64,000 nucleotides of DNA from Jannaschia seohaensis (GTDB taxonomy: Bacteria > Pseudomonadota > Alphaproteobacteria > Rhodobacterales > Rhodobacteraceae). Within the stretch, counting starts at the first letter, position 1, and each line of letters begins with the position of its first letter. The notes below the pieces were generated by a model. The model was not told the origin of the DNA. It saw only the letters and a program-made list of their open reading frames with translations, and searched no databases. The stretch is from NCBI RefSeq assembly GCF_900116765.1, contig NZ_UETC01000005.1, positions 248,001 through 312,000 of the forward strand, given 5' to 3'. Made by a program: the position numbers and the translations under genes. Below, in pieces: positions 44,596 to 52,692 of this stretch.

Positions 44596-45183
44596 TCAGC
44601 GGATCAGGCGCAACTGGTCGTTCTCGATTTCGATGCGTCCGAACTCCGATAGGTAGGACATGCCCAGCAGGCTCTGCCGCATCTCTCCCCCATTGACGAC
44701 GGCGCGCACGTTGCGGTCTGTGATCTGGCCCAGCGTGACCTCGTCCAGGCGGATCGAGGCGGTGCTCACCGAGCCGTTCGCAGTCATCGCCTCGCCCGCG
44801 AAAACCAGGTCGTCCATGTCCATGCCGATCCGCTCCGCGTCCTGGCGGGTCAGGACCAGGTCGGTGGCGCCGGTGTCCACGATGAACTCGATCTCCACGC
44901 CGTTGACGCCCAGCATGACATGATAATGCCCGTCCCGCCCGCGTGGCACGTCGACGACGATGCCATCGGGGCCACTCATCACCGATTGGCGCGGCACGGC
45001 GATGTCCTTGACGTCCTCCCAGACGCCATAGGCCAGCACCGCGCCGAGGAAGATGAAAAACCAGATCGCCGCTTGTTGCAGCGTCTTGCCCATCCGCGCG
45101 CGCGTCGAGGTAAAGAGGGTGAGCGCGATCACCGATCCAAAAAGGACCAGGTAGATGAGGCGCATCGTCGAGTCGGCATCCAT
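44596..45183 (-). CDS. membrane-anchored retropepsin-like aspartic protease (clan AA, TIGR02281-type)
   Basis: A 195-residue protein with two N-terminal helices (LIYLVLFGSVIALTLFTS and AAIWFFIFLGAVLAYGVW) and a single-lobe aspartic protease domain: GVEIEFIVDTGATDLVLTRQ with catalytic Asp in DTGAT, and LLGMSYLSEFGRIEIENDQL as the second hydrophobic-Gly motif. It would act as a dimer, probably at the periplasmic face. The substrate is unknown. ATG 45183 and ATG 45165 are both possible; neither has a strong ribosome site. It lies 28 bp downstream of marC on the same strand. Confidence 0.88.
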   Translation of the reverse strand: MDADSTMRLIYLVLFGSVIALTLFTSTRARMGKTLQQAAIWFFIFLGAVLAYGVWEDVKDIAVPRQSVMSGPDGIVVDVPRGRDGHYHVMLGVNGVEIEFIVDTGATDLVLTRQDAERIGMDMDDLVFAGEAMTANGSVSTASIRLDEVTLGQITDRNVRAVVNGGEMRQSLLGMSYLSEFGRIEIENDQLRLIR

Positions 45184-45211
45184 AGTCTGGAGATAGGGCC
45201 CCGCCGGGGCA

Positions 45212-45820
45212 TTACCAACCGGTCACGTCCGACAGCCCATCCAGAACGAATTGCACCGACAGCGCGGCCAGCAGCATGCCCAGCAGGCGCGTGGTCACGT
45301 TGATGCCGGTGGGACCGAGCAGCCGCTCCATCGGGGCGGCCAACAGGAAGAGCGTCAGGACCACGGCCAGCACCGCGAGCATCACGCCGATGGCCTGCGC
45401 CGTGCCGAGGGGGGCGGCCCCGTCGGTCAGTAGGATCATGGTGGCGATGGCCCCGGGGCCGGCCGTCAGCGGCAGGGCCAGCGGGAAGACCGAGGGGTCG
45501 GGGGGATGCGTCTCGGCCTGGCCCTCGCGCCGCTGGGTCCGCTTTTCGAACAGCATCTCCAGCGCGGTCAGGAACAGCAGCAGCCCGCCCGCGATGCGGA
45601 AGGCGGGCATGGAGATGCCGAGGAAGTTCAATAGCCCCTCGCCCAGCAGGGCGAAGACGATCAGGATCGCGGCGGCCAGCGCGGTGGCGCGGAAGGCGAT
45701 GGCCCGGCGCTGGCGCGCGGTCATGCCCGCCGTCAGGGCGACGAAGATGGGGGCCAGCCCGATCGGGTCGATCACCACGAAGAGCGCGGCGAAGGCGGTG
45801 GCGGCTTCAGCGGTGGTCAT
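45212..45820 (-). CDS. MarC-family integral membrane protein
   Basis: A 202-residue protein with six hydrophobic helices. FAALFVVIDPIGLAPIFVAL, FRIAGGLLLFLTALEMLF, PLALPLTAGPGAIATMILLT and TGINVTTRLLGMLLAALSVQ are MarC/UPF0056 motifs. Despite the name, an antibiotic-resistance role is not established. ATG 45820 overlaps the ABC-F stop by 4 nt; the longer frame lies within the ABC-F gene. Confidence 0.92.
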   Translation of the reverse strand: MTTAEAATAFAALFVVIDPIGLAPIFVALTAGMTARQRRAIAFRATALAAAILIVFALLGEGLLNFLGISMPAFRIAGGLLLFLTALEMLFEKRTQRREGQAETHPPDPSVFPLALPLTAGPGAIATMILLTDGAAPLGTAQAIGVMLAVLAVVLTLFLLAAPMERLLGPTGINVTTRLLGMLLAALSVQFVLDGLSDVTGW

Positions 45821-47670
45821 GCCTCGGCTTTCTCCAAAGCCTCGGCGGCGGCCATCCACAGCCCCTCGGCCCGGTCGGCCGCCTCCATCACCTCGGCGTA
45901 TTTCTTGTTCCAAGTCTCCAGTTCGCCCACGCGGCTTTCCTCATAGAGCCCGGGATCGGCGAGTTTCTTCGCCAGCTTGTCGCGCATCTCGTCGATCTTG
46001 GACATGCGGGCCTCGGCCTTCCGAACCTCGGCGCGGAGTTCCAGGATGCGGTCGCGGCTGACGGGAGGTTTGGCGGGCTTCTTCTCCGCCTTCGCCTTGG
46101 CCGGCTTCTCGTCGCCCTGAAGCAGCATCTTGCGGTAGCTCTCCAGATCGCCGTCATAGGGCTCGACCGTCCCGTCCTTCACCAGCCACAGCCGGTCGGC
46201 CACGAGGCTGAGCAGGTGCATGTCGTGGCTGACTAGCACGACGGCACCGTCATATTCCGTCAGCGCGGTGACCAGCGCCTCCCGGCTCTCGATGTCGAGG
46301 TGGTTGGTCGGCTCGTCGAGGATCAGCAGATGCGGCGCGTCGAGCGTGGCCAGCAGCAGCGACAGCCGTGCCTTCTGCCCGCCCGAGAGCGCGCCCACCA
46401 GCGTGTCGGCCTGATCCGCGCCCAGGCCGAAGGCGGCGAGGCGGGCGCGCAGCTTGGGCGGCGCCTCGTCCGGGCGCTCGCGCCGGATATGGTCGAGCGG
46501 CGTTTCGTCGATATGCAGGTCGTCGACCTGATGCTGTGCGAAATAGCCGATCTTGAGCTTGGAGGAGGCGACGCGCGTCCCCTCCATCACTTGAAGTCTG
46601 TTCGCCAACAGTTTGGACAGGGTGGATTTTCCCTCACCGTTGCGGCCCAGCAACGCGATGCGGTCGTCTTGGTCCAGCCGCAGGTTCATGCGCGAGAGCA
46701 CGGGTCTTTCGCCATAGCCGGTCGACGCGCCCTCCAGCCGGACGATGGGGGGGCTGAGCTGCGTGGGCTTCGGGAAGGTGAAGACGACGCGGGCCGCGTC
46801 CTCGGGCGGCGTGATCGTCTCCATCCGCTCCAGCATCTTGACGCGGGACTGGGCCTGCTTGGCCTTGCTGGCCTTAGCCTTGAAGCGGTCCACGAAGGCC
46901 TGCAGATGTGCGCGTTGCGCCTGTTGTTTGGCGGCGGCGGCGGCTTGGCCCGCGCGGCGCTCGGCCCGCATCTTGACGAACTGGTCGTAGGGGCCCGTGT
47001 AGTAGGTCAGCGCCTTGTCCTCCAGGTGGAGGATGCCGCCAACCGAGCGATTGAGCAGCGCGCGGTCGTGGCTGATGATCAGCACGGTATGCGGGTAGCG
47101 GACGAGGTAGCTTTCCAGCCACAGCGCGCCTTCCAGGTCGAGATAGTTCGTCGGCTCGTCGAGCAGCAGCAGATCGGGCTGGGCGAACAGGACGCCGGCC
47201 AGCGCGATGCGCATCCGCCAGCCGCCGGAATAGGCGGAGCAGGGACGGGATTGCTCGTGAACTTCGAATCCCAACCCCTTGAGAATGCTGGAGGCGCGGG
47301 CCTCGCCGGACCAAGCGTCGATGTCCTGGAGCCGCGCCTGCACCTCGGCGATGCGTGTCGGGTCGGTCGCGGTCTCGGCCTCGGCCATCAGCGCTGCGCG
47401 CTCTTCGTCGGCGGCCAGCACGGTGTCGAGCACGGAGACCTCGGAGGACGGCACCTCCTGCGCGACGCCGCCGATGCGGGCGCGGGCGGGCAGGGTGATC
47501 TCGCCCCCGTCCAGCGGGATCTCGCCGCGGATCAGCTTGAACAGCGTCGTCTTGCCGGTGCCGTTGCGCCCGACCAGCCCGACCTTGTGGCCTTCGGGAA
47601 TCGTGGCGCTGGCGCCGACCAAAAGAGGCCGGCCCGCGACGGAATGGGAGATGTCCTCGATCTGAAGCAT
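45817..47670 (-). CDS. ABC-F family ATPase (Uup/YheS-type)
   Basis: A 617-residue soluble protein with two ABC domains. Walker A motifs are VGRNGTGKTTLF and LGRNGEGKSTLS; signatures are YSGGWRMRIALAG and LSGGQKARLSLLL; Walker B motifs are LLLLDEPTNYLDLEG and LLILDEPTNHLDIES. A charged linker (RAERRAGQAAAAAKQQAQRA) and a C-terminal coiled coil (RILELRAEVRKAEARMSKID) match the YheS/Uup group, which acts on the ribosome or on DNA junctions. There is no membrane domain. ATG 47670 is the family start; the extra 52 codons upstream are unlike the family. It forms a unit with marC and the aspartic protease. Confidence 0.94.
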   Translation of the reverse strand: MLQIEDISHSVAGRPLLVGASATIPEGHKVGLVGRNGTGKTTLFKLIRGEIPLDGGEITLPARARIGGVAQEVPSSEVSVLDTVLAADEERAALMAEAETATDPTRIAEVQARLQDIDAWSGEARASSILKGLGFEVHEQSRPCSAYSGGWRMRIALAGVLFAQPDLLLLDEPTNYLDLEGALWLESYLVRYPHTVLIISHDRALLNRSVGGILHLEDKALTYYTGPYDQFVKMRAERRAGQAAAAAKQQAQRAHLQAFVDRFKAKASKAKQAQSRVKMLERMETITPPEDAARVVFTFPKPTQLSPPIVRLEGASTGYGERPVLSRMNLRLDQDDRIALLGRNGEGKSTLSKLLANRLQVMEGTRVASSKLKIGYFAQHQVDDLHIDETPLDHIRRERPDEAPPKLRARLAAFGLGADQADTLVGALSGGQKARLSLLLATLDAPHLLILDEPTNHLDIESREALVTALTEYDGAVVLVSHDMHLLSLVADRLWLVKDGTVEPYDGDLESYRKMLLQGDEKPAKAKAEKKPAKPPVSRDRILELRAEVRKAEARMSKIDEMRDKLAKKLADPGLYEESRVGELETWNKKYAEVMEAADRAEGLWMAAAEALEKAEA

Positions 47671-47940
47671 ACGCGCCCCATGCGCCGCGTCGGGCCGCGC
47701 GTCAACACCGGCAGGCATCCAGACGCGAGCGGTGAGGCGTCCCGGACTTGACCCGGGACCTCGTCCGACGACGTGGTATTCCCTCTGCCACGATGGCGCC
47801 CGGCCCCGGTGGAGGTCCCGGGGCAAGCCCGGGACGCGAACGGCCCATGTCCAGCGTGCGGGCGCCGCGCGTCGACACCCGGTTCCCTTCGCTCCCGCCC
47901 CCTGTTACAGGCCCCGCGAATTCAACCGACGGAGCCCCTC

Positions 47941-48363
47941 ATGGCCGTGCAACGCACCTTCTCGATCATCAAGCCCGACGCCACCAAGCGCAACCTGACC
48001 GGCGCGATCACCGCCAAGCTGGAAGAAGCCGGCCTGCGCGTCGTCGCCTCCAAGCGCATCCGCCTCACGCTGGAGCAGGCGCAGACCTTCTACGCGGTCC
48101 ACAAGGATCGTCCCTTCTTCGGCGAGCTGACCGAGTACATGACCTCCGAGCCGATCGTCGTGCAGGTTCTGGAGGGCGAGGACGCCATCGCGAAGAACCG
48201 CGAAGTGATGGGCGCCACGAACCCCGCCGAAGCGGCCGAGGGCACCATCCGCAAAGAGTTCGCGCTGTCCATCGGCGAGAACTCGGTCCACGGTTCGGAC
48301 GGGCCGGACACCGCCAAAGAGGAGATCGCCTACTTCTTCTCCGGCCTCGAAATCGTCGGCTGA
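47941..48363 (+). CDS. ndk: nucleoside-diphosphate kinase
   Basis: A 140-residue enzyme that balances NTP and dNTP pools. [20 protein letters not shown] is the N-terminal signature, and [13 protein letters not shown] holds the phosphorylated His117. The length is exact for the family. ATG 47941 has GGAG about 8 nt upstream; the frame's longer upstream part is not family-like. A strong terminator follows. It is divergent from the ABC-F operon across 270 bp. Confidence 0.97.
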   Translation: MAVQRTFSIIKPDATKRNLTGAITAKLEEAGLRVVASKRIRLTLEQAQTFYAVHKDRPFFGELTEYMTSEPIVVQVLEGEDAIAKNREVMGATNPAEAAEGTIRKEFALSIGENSVHGSDGPDTAKEEIAYFFSGLEIVG

Positions 48364-48381
48364 CAATCCGAACGTGCGAAT

Positions 48382-48413
48382 AAGGGGCGCCCCCCGGCGG
48401 GGCGCCCCTTTTT
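48382..48413 (+). terminator. intrinsic terminator of ndk
   Basis: A perfect 12-bp stem, AAGGGGCGCCCC (48382-48393) with GGGGCGCCCCTT (48399-48410), has a 5-nt loop and ends in five T residues (48409-48413). It lies 18 nt after the ndk stop. Confidence 0.9.
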
Positions 48414-48491
48414 GTTGCCGGTGCGCGCGGGGCCGCCCGCACTGGCGGGCGGAGGCTGGTTTCGCTTCGGGGGCTGGGCTAAGCCCCGATC

Positions 48492-49547
48492 ATGTACTCT
48501 GCGCCCCGTCTTTCGATCCTGGCCACCCTCGAAGCCGTCCTGCTGACCATCGCGATCGGTTGGCTGCTCTGGGTCGGTCAGGCGATCCTTCTGCCGATCA
48601 TCGCGGCGCTCATCACGCTCTATATCCTGTCGGCCGCGGCCGGGGGCTTGGCCCGCGTGCCGGGCCTGGGTTGGACGCCGGGCTGGCTGCGCCGGGTGAT
48701 CGTGCTGCTGCTGTTCTTGGCCGGCACCGTGGCGCTGTCGGCGATGGTCACCTCGAACGTCAATCAGGCGGTGCTGTCGCTGCCGCTCTATGCGGAGAAT
48801 ATCGAAGCGCTCGTGGCCCGCACCGCCGGTCAACTGGGCTTCGCCGAAGAGCCCGCCTGGGAGGCGCTGCGCGCCTGGGTGGCCGAGCGCGTCAATGTCG
48901 GTCAGTTCGCGGGCTCGCTTCTGGGGACGTTGTCGTCGCTGGGCGGGCAGGTGGTTCTGGTCGTGCTCTACGCCGCCTTCCTCTTTGTGGAGCGCACCGC
49001 CTTCGAACGGAAGCTGACGCTCGCCTTCGGCGATTCCGAGCGCCGCGACCGGGCGCGGGCCTTCCTGGCGGCCGCCAATGACCGGATCGGCAACTATCTC
49101 GTCGTCAAGACGGTGGTGAATATCCTGCTCGGGGCGATTTCCCTGGTGATGATGCTGGCGCTCGGGATCGATTTCGCGGTCTTCTGGGCTGTGCTGATCG
49201 GGTTGCTGAATTACATCCCCTATATCGGCTCCCTGGTCGGCGTCGCCTTCCCGGTGCTGCTGGCTCTGGCGCAGTTCGGCTCGCTCGGCATCGCCGTCGT
49301 CACCTTGGTGCTGCTGACCATCGCGCAGCAGATCATCGGCAGCTGGGTCGAGCCGCGGATGATGAGCCGGGCCTTCAACCTCTCGACCTTCGTCGTGCTG
49401 CTGTCGCTGAGCTTCTGGGCGTCGATCTGGGGGCTGGCGGGGGCGATCCTGGCGGTCCCGATGACCTCGATCCTGGTCATCATCCTGGCGGAGATCGAGA
49501 CGACCCGCCCGGTCGCCGTCATGCTCTCGGCCGACGGGCAGGTTTGA
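48492..49547 (+). CDS. AI-2E/PerM-family membrane transporter
   Basis: A 351-residue membrane protein with about eight helices. VGQAILLPIIAALITLYILS, VVKTVVNILLGAISLVMMLA, FAVFWAVLIGLLNYIPYIGS and AQQIIGSWVEPRMMSRAFNL are the family landmarks, the last two being the conserved YIPYxG and ExxxxP motifs. Members export AI-2 (TqsA) or act as ion antiporters; which applies here cannot be told. A short hairpin, GGGGCT...AGCCCC, lies immediately before the ATG and could affect translation. Confidence 0.9.
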   Translation: MYSAPRLSILATLEAVLLTIAIGWLLWVGQAILLPIIAALITLYILSAAAGGLARVPGLGWTPGWLRRVIVLLLFLAGTVALSAMVTSNVNQAVLSLPLYAENIEALVARTAGQLGFAEEPAWEALRAWVAERVNVGQFAGSLLGTLSSLGGQVVLVVLYAAFLFVERTAFERKLTLAFGDSERRDRARAFLAAANDRIGNYLVVKTVVNILLGAISLVMMLALGIDFAVFWAVLIGLLNYIPYIGSLVGVAFPVLLALAQFGSLGIAVVTLVLLTIAQQIIGSWVEPRMMSRAFNLSTFVVLLSLSFWASIWGLAGAILAVPMTSILVIILAEIETTRPVAVMLSADGQV

Positions 49548-49565
49548 GCGGGGGGCGGGCTGAAC

Positions 49566-49608
49566 CCCGCCCTACGATGTGGCCCCGTAGGGCGGGCATT
49601 TGCCCGCC
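49566..49608. repeat. double-hairpin GTAGGGCGGGC repeat (REP-like)
   Basis: An 11-bp stem (49566-49576 with 49586-49596, arms CCCGCCCTACG/CGTAGGGCGGG) overlaps a second 7-bp stem GGCGGGC (49591-49597) with GCCCGCC (49602-49608). It lies between convergent genes and is related by its GTAGGG edge to 44494-44550. Confidence 0.75.
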
Positions 49609-49616
49609 GCCCCTAG

Positions 49617-50186
49617 TCAAGCGACGAGAGGTGTCGATGCGCGCTCCCAGGCGAAGGGCTTGGCGAAGTCGTCCAGCGGCGTCTGGGCCAAGTGGTTGAC
49701 GTAGTTCGACATCGTCTTCTGCGCGAGGCCCAGGATCACGTCCAATACGGCGCGGTGGCCATAGCCCGCCTCGAAGAAGGCGGCGAGCTGCTCGGGGCGG
49801 ATCTCGCCGCGTTGGCGCAGGACTTGCAGGGTAAAGCTCCGGAGGGCCTCCAGCTTCGCGGAAGGCAGGGGCGTCTCGTCCCGCAGCGCTGCCGTGATCG
49901 CGTCATCGACCTTCATCATCTTGGCGATGCCGGTATGGGCGGGGACGCAGTAGTGGCAGGCATGCTCGACATTGATCGTCTGCCAGACGACCGTCAGTTC
50001 CTCGGCGTCGAAGGCCGTCTCCTGAAACAGGCGGTGCAGGACCTGATAGCCCTCCAGGTGTTGCGGGCTCTCGGCCATCACTTTGTGCAGGCCGGGCAGG
50101 CGGCCGAAGGCTTTCTGCGAGGCTTCCAGCAGCGGCCTGGAGGCTTCGGGCGCGGTCGTGAGATCGTGGGAGGGGAAGTCGGTCAT
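49617..50186 (-). CDS. AhpD-like / carboxymuconolactone decarboxylase-family protein
   Basis: A 189-residue alkylhydroperoxidase-fold protein. The redox pair is Cys77-x-x-Cys80 in HACHYCVPAHTG, and the pattern continues with the helix AEELTVVWQTINVEHAC. Such proteins reduce peroxides or act in disulfide exchange. ATG 50186 follows AAAGGAC by 7 nt; the frame extends 25 codons further, over the operators. It is divergent from the TetR gene, with two operator-like sequences between them, so it is the probable regulated target. Confidence 0.87.
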   Translation of the reverse strand: MTDFPSHDLTTAPEASRPLLEASQKAFGRLPGLHKVMAESPQHLEGYQVLHRLFQETAFDAEELTVVWQTINVEHACHYCVPAHTGIAKMMKVDDAITAALRDETPLPSAKLEALRSFTLQVLRQRGEIRPEQLAAFFEAGYGHRAVLDVILGLAQKTMSNYVNHLAQTPLDDFAKPFAWERASTPLVA

Positions 50187-50224
50187 GGGATGTCCTTTCT
50201 TGGCTGGTTCCGACCTGTCCTTGA

Positions 50225-50266
50225 TTGAGCGATCGTTCAAGAATAAATCCTGAGCGTCCATTCAAG
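50225..50266. promoter_or_regulatory. two TetR-type operators between ahpD-like gene and tetR
   Basis: Site 1, TTGAGCGATCGTTCAAG (50225-50241), is a near-perfect palindrome. Site 2, CTGAGCGTCCATTCAAG (50250-50266), repeats it with 4 changes, 25 bp further on. They fill the 92-bp divergent promoter, as expected for TetR autoregulation plus control of the neighbour. Confidence 0.72.
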
Positions 50267-50278
50267 AACGTGTGAGCC

Positions 50279-50851
50279 ATGCCGCGCCCGCCCAGTTTCG
50301 ACCGAGAGGAGATCATCGCCCGTGCCCGTGACCTGTTCTGGCGCCAGGGCTGGGCGGGCACGTCGATGAAGGATCTGGAGCGGGAGCTTGGGCTGAAGCC
50401 CGGCAGCTTCTACGCCGCCTTCGGCTCGAAGGACGCGCTCTTTGCCCTGACGCTGGAGCGCTATGCCGAGGCGGGTGAGGCGGCGCTCGCGGCCCATGCG
50501 GCGGCGCTGTCGCCGCTGGAGGCGCTCAAGGCCCATCTGCGCAGCTTCGCCCGTCCCGACCGCCCGGCGCGGGCCTGCATGCTGGTCAAGACGCTGCTGG
50601 AGGGGGCGGGGCGCGAGGCGGCGCTGGCCGCCAAGGCGGATGCTCTGCTGGACCGGATGGAAGCCCGGTTCGCGACCCTCTTCGCCGAGGCCCAGGCGGC
50701 GGGCGAGATCGCGGCCCATCACGACCCGGCTCGTCTGGCGCGCCGCTACCAAGCCGATATCACCGGCCTGCGCGCCAGCGCGGAGCGCTCGCGCGTGGAT
50801 GCCGCCGAACTGGCCGAGGAGATGGCCGCGGATCTCGACGCGCTGCGGTGA
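50279..50851 (+). CDS. TetR/AcrR-family transcriptional regulator
   Basis: A 190-residue repressor. The helix-turn-helix is near residues 25-45 (GTSMKDLERELGLKPGSFYA, AFGSKDALF), preceded by EEIIARARDLFWRQGW. The C-terminal domain resembles the AcuR/YcdC-like group that often senses electrophiles. The Cys in RACMLVKTLL could be a sensor. The nearby paired operators and divergent AhpD-like gene suggest control of detoxification, possibly also of the MATE pump 70 bp downstream on the same strand. Confidence 0.92.
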   Translation: MPRPPSFDREEIIARARDLFWRQGWAGTSMKDLERELGLKPGSFYAAFGSKDALFALTLERYAEAGEAALAAHAAALSPLEALKAHLRSFARPDRPARACMLVKTLLEGAGREAALAAKADALLDRMEARFATLFAEAQAAGEIAAHHDPARLARRYQADITGLRASAERSRVDAAELAEEMAADLDALR

Positions 50852-50921
50852 CGGCGGCGCCCCTGTCGGACGGGCGACCGGGGATGTGGACAGGGCGACG
50901 CGAGGGGCGTAGCGGGACGGT

Positions 50922-52280
50922 ATGCGCCTCGCCCATGACATCAAACGCACCCTGTTTCTGGGTCTTCCGCTGGTCGGCGGCCAGGTCGTGCAATTCTCCA
51001 TCGCCATGACCGACACACTGATGCTGGGCTGGTATTCGGTCCCGGCGCTGGCGGCGGGCACGATCGGCGCGTCTTTCCTGTTCTCGATTCTCGTCCTGGG
51101 CGCGGGCTTCGCTTTTGCGGTCCTGCCCCTCGCCTCCGAGGCGGCGGGCCGCGAGGACGCCACGGCGATCCGGCGCGCGACCCGGATGGGGCTGTGGCTC
51201 TCGGCGATCTACGGCATCGCGACCTTGCCGGTCTTCCTTCTTTCGGAACCCATCCTCCGCGCCCTGGGCCAGCAGCCGCAGGTTGCAAGCGACGCCCGCG
51301 CCTATCTCGCCATCGTCGGGCTGAGCGTGTTGCCGGGCCTCGTGACGATGGTGCTCCGCTCCCATCTTTCGGCGCTGGAGCGGACGCGGATCGTGTTCTG
51401 GGCCACGGTGGCGGGTGCGGGGCTCAACGTCTTCGTCAACTGGCTGCTGATCTTCGGCAATTGGGGTTTTCCCGAGATGGGCGTGGCGGGGGCCGCCGTC
51501 GCCTCCGTCGCGGTGAACCTGCTGATGGCGGGGGTGCTGCTGGTCTATGCCGTGCGCGGGCCGGGGATGGCCGAGTACGCGCTGCTTCAGAACCTGCACC
51601 GGCCGGATTGGGAGATCTTCGCCAAGGTCTTCCGCATCGGCTGGCCCATCGGGCTGACGCATCTCTCCGAGTCGGGGCTCTTCGCCGCCTCGGCGGTGAT
51701 GATGGGCTGGCTGGGCACCGTGCCGCTGGCGGCCCATGGCGTGGCGATCCAGGTCGCGGGGCTGGTCTTCATGCTGCATCTCGGCCTGTCGCAGACGGTG
51801 ACGGTCCGCGTGGGGCAGGCCTGGGGCCGCAGCGACCGCCCCGGCGTCATCCGCGCCGCCGTCGCGGCCACGATCCTGTCGGGGGCGGCGGTGGTGATGG
51901 CGACGGCGCTCTATTTCGGCGCGGGGTCGTGGATCGTGTCGCTCTTCGTCGCGCCCGAAGATCCCGCAGCGCCCCAGATCCTGGCGCTGGGGGCGCATCT
52001 TCTGATGCTGGCCGCGCTGTTCCAGTTGGTCGATGCGGGGCAGATCATGGCGCTCGGCATGTTGCGCGGGCTCCAGGACACCCGCGTGCCGATGATCTAC
52101 GCGATGGTCGGCTATTGGCTGCTCGGCGTGCCGGCCAGCTATCTGCTGGGCTTTCCCCTGGGTCTCGGTCCGGACGGCGTCTGGCTGGGCCTCTGCGTCG
52201 GCCTCGCGGCCGTGGCCGGGGCACTGGCCCTGCGCTTCACGCGCATGGTCTCCGTGCCCGAGGCCCCCGTCCCCGGCTGA
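50922..52280 (+). CDS. MATE-family efflux transporter (NorM-like)
   Basis: A 452-residue inner-membrane protein with 12 predicted helices in two pseudo-repeats. PLVGGQVVQFSIAMTDTLML and GASFLFSILVLGAGFAFAVL open the first half, and PIGLTHLSESGLFAASAVMM with GAHLLMLAALFQLVDAGQIM mark the second. GNWGFPEMGVAGAAVASVAV is a family hallmark. It should expel cationic drugs with H+ or Na+. The gene follows the TetR gene on the same strand. Confidence 0.93.
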   Translation: MRLAHDIKRTLFLGLPLVGGQVVQFSIAMTDTLMLGWYSVPALAAGTIGASFLFSILVLGAGFAFAVLPLASEAAGREDATAIRRATRMGLWLSAIYGIATLPVFLLSEPILRALGQQPQVASDARAYLAIVGLSVLPGLVTMVLRSHLSALERTRIVFWATVAGAGLNVFVNWLLIFGNWGFPEMGVAGAAVASVAVNLLMAGVLLVYAVRGPGMAEYALLQNLHRPDWEIFAKVFRIGWPIGLTHLSESGLFAASAVMMGWLGTVPLAAHGVAIQVAGLVFMLHLGLSQTVTVRVGQAWGRSDRPGVIRAAVAATILSGAAVVMATALYFGAGSWIVSLFVAPEDPAAPQILALGAHLLMLAALFQLVDAGQIMALGMLRGLQDTRVPMIYAMVGYWLLGVPASYLLGFPLGLGPDGVWLGLCVGLAAVAGALALRFTRMVSVPEAPVPG

Positions 52281-52285
52281 CCGAC

Positions 52286-52615
52286 CTACATCGAAAAGCT
52301 GACGCCGCAGCCGCAGCTCGACGCTGCGTTCGGGTTTTCGATGGTGAAGCGCGAGCCGACCAGTTCCTCGGTGAAGTCGATCACCGCGTTCTCCAGGAAG
52401 GGCAGGGAGACCTCGTCGACCACGACCTTCTGGCCCTCACCCTCCAGGATCAGGTCGCCCTCGGCGGGCGCGTCCAGGTCGATCTGATACTGAAAGCCCG
52501 AACAGCCGCCACCCTCGACCGCGATGCGCAGGGCCTTGCCCTGGTCGGCGGCGCCGATCTCGGCCAGACGCTCGAAGGCGCGGGGGGTGACGCGGGGGGG
52601 CAAAGCGAGGTCCAT
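52286..52615 (-). CDS. erpA: A-type iron-sulfur cluster carrier (ErpA/IscA-like)
   Basis: A 109-residue carrier with three cluster cysteines: Cys38 in EGGGCSGFQYQ, and Cys101 and Cys103 in SSCGCGVSF. SLPFLENAVIDFTEELVGSR and FTIENPNAASSCGCG are ErpA/HesB motifs. The N-terminus (LALPPRVTPRAFERLAEI) is short, as in ErpA; IscA or SufA cannot be ruled out. ATG 52615 follows GGAG by 8 nt. It is divergent from dgt, with a palindrome between them; convergent with the MATE gene. Confidence 0.9.
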   Translation of the reverse strand: MDLALPPRVTPRAFERLAEIGAADQGKALRIAVEGGGCSGFQYQIDLDAPAEGDLILEGEGQKVVVDEVSLPFLENAVIDFTEELVGSRFTIENPNAASSCGCGVSFSM

Positions 52616-52631
52616 GGGTCCGCTCCGGGGC

Positions 52632-52648
52632 TGTGCAATCGTTGCACA
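52632..52648. promoter_or_regulatory. perfect 17-bp palindrome in the erpA/dgt promoter
   Basis: TGTGCAA-TCG-TTGCACA (52632-52648) is perfectly symmetric around the 3-nt centre. It lies 17 nt upstream of erpA and 45 nt before the chosen dgt start, a normal position for an operator. I do not recognise it as an IscR, RirA or Irr site. Confidence 0.5.
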
Positions 52649-52692
52649 ATCGATATATGGACCCCGGACGCGCCTGCCAAGAGAGCCCCCAC

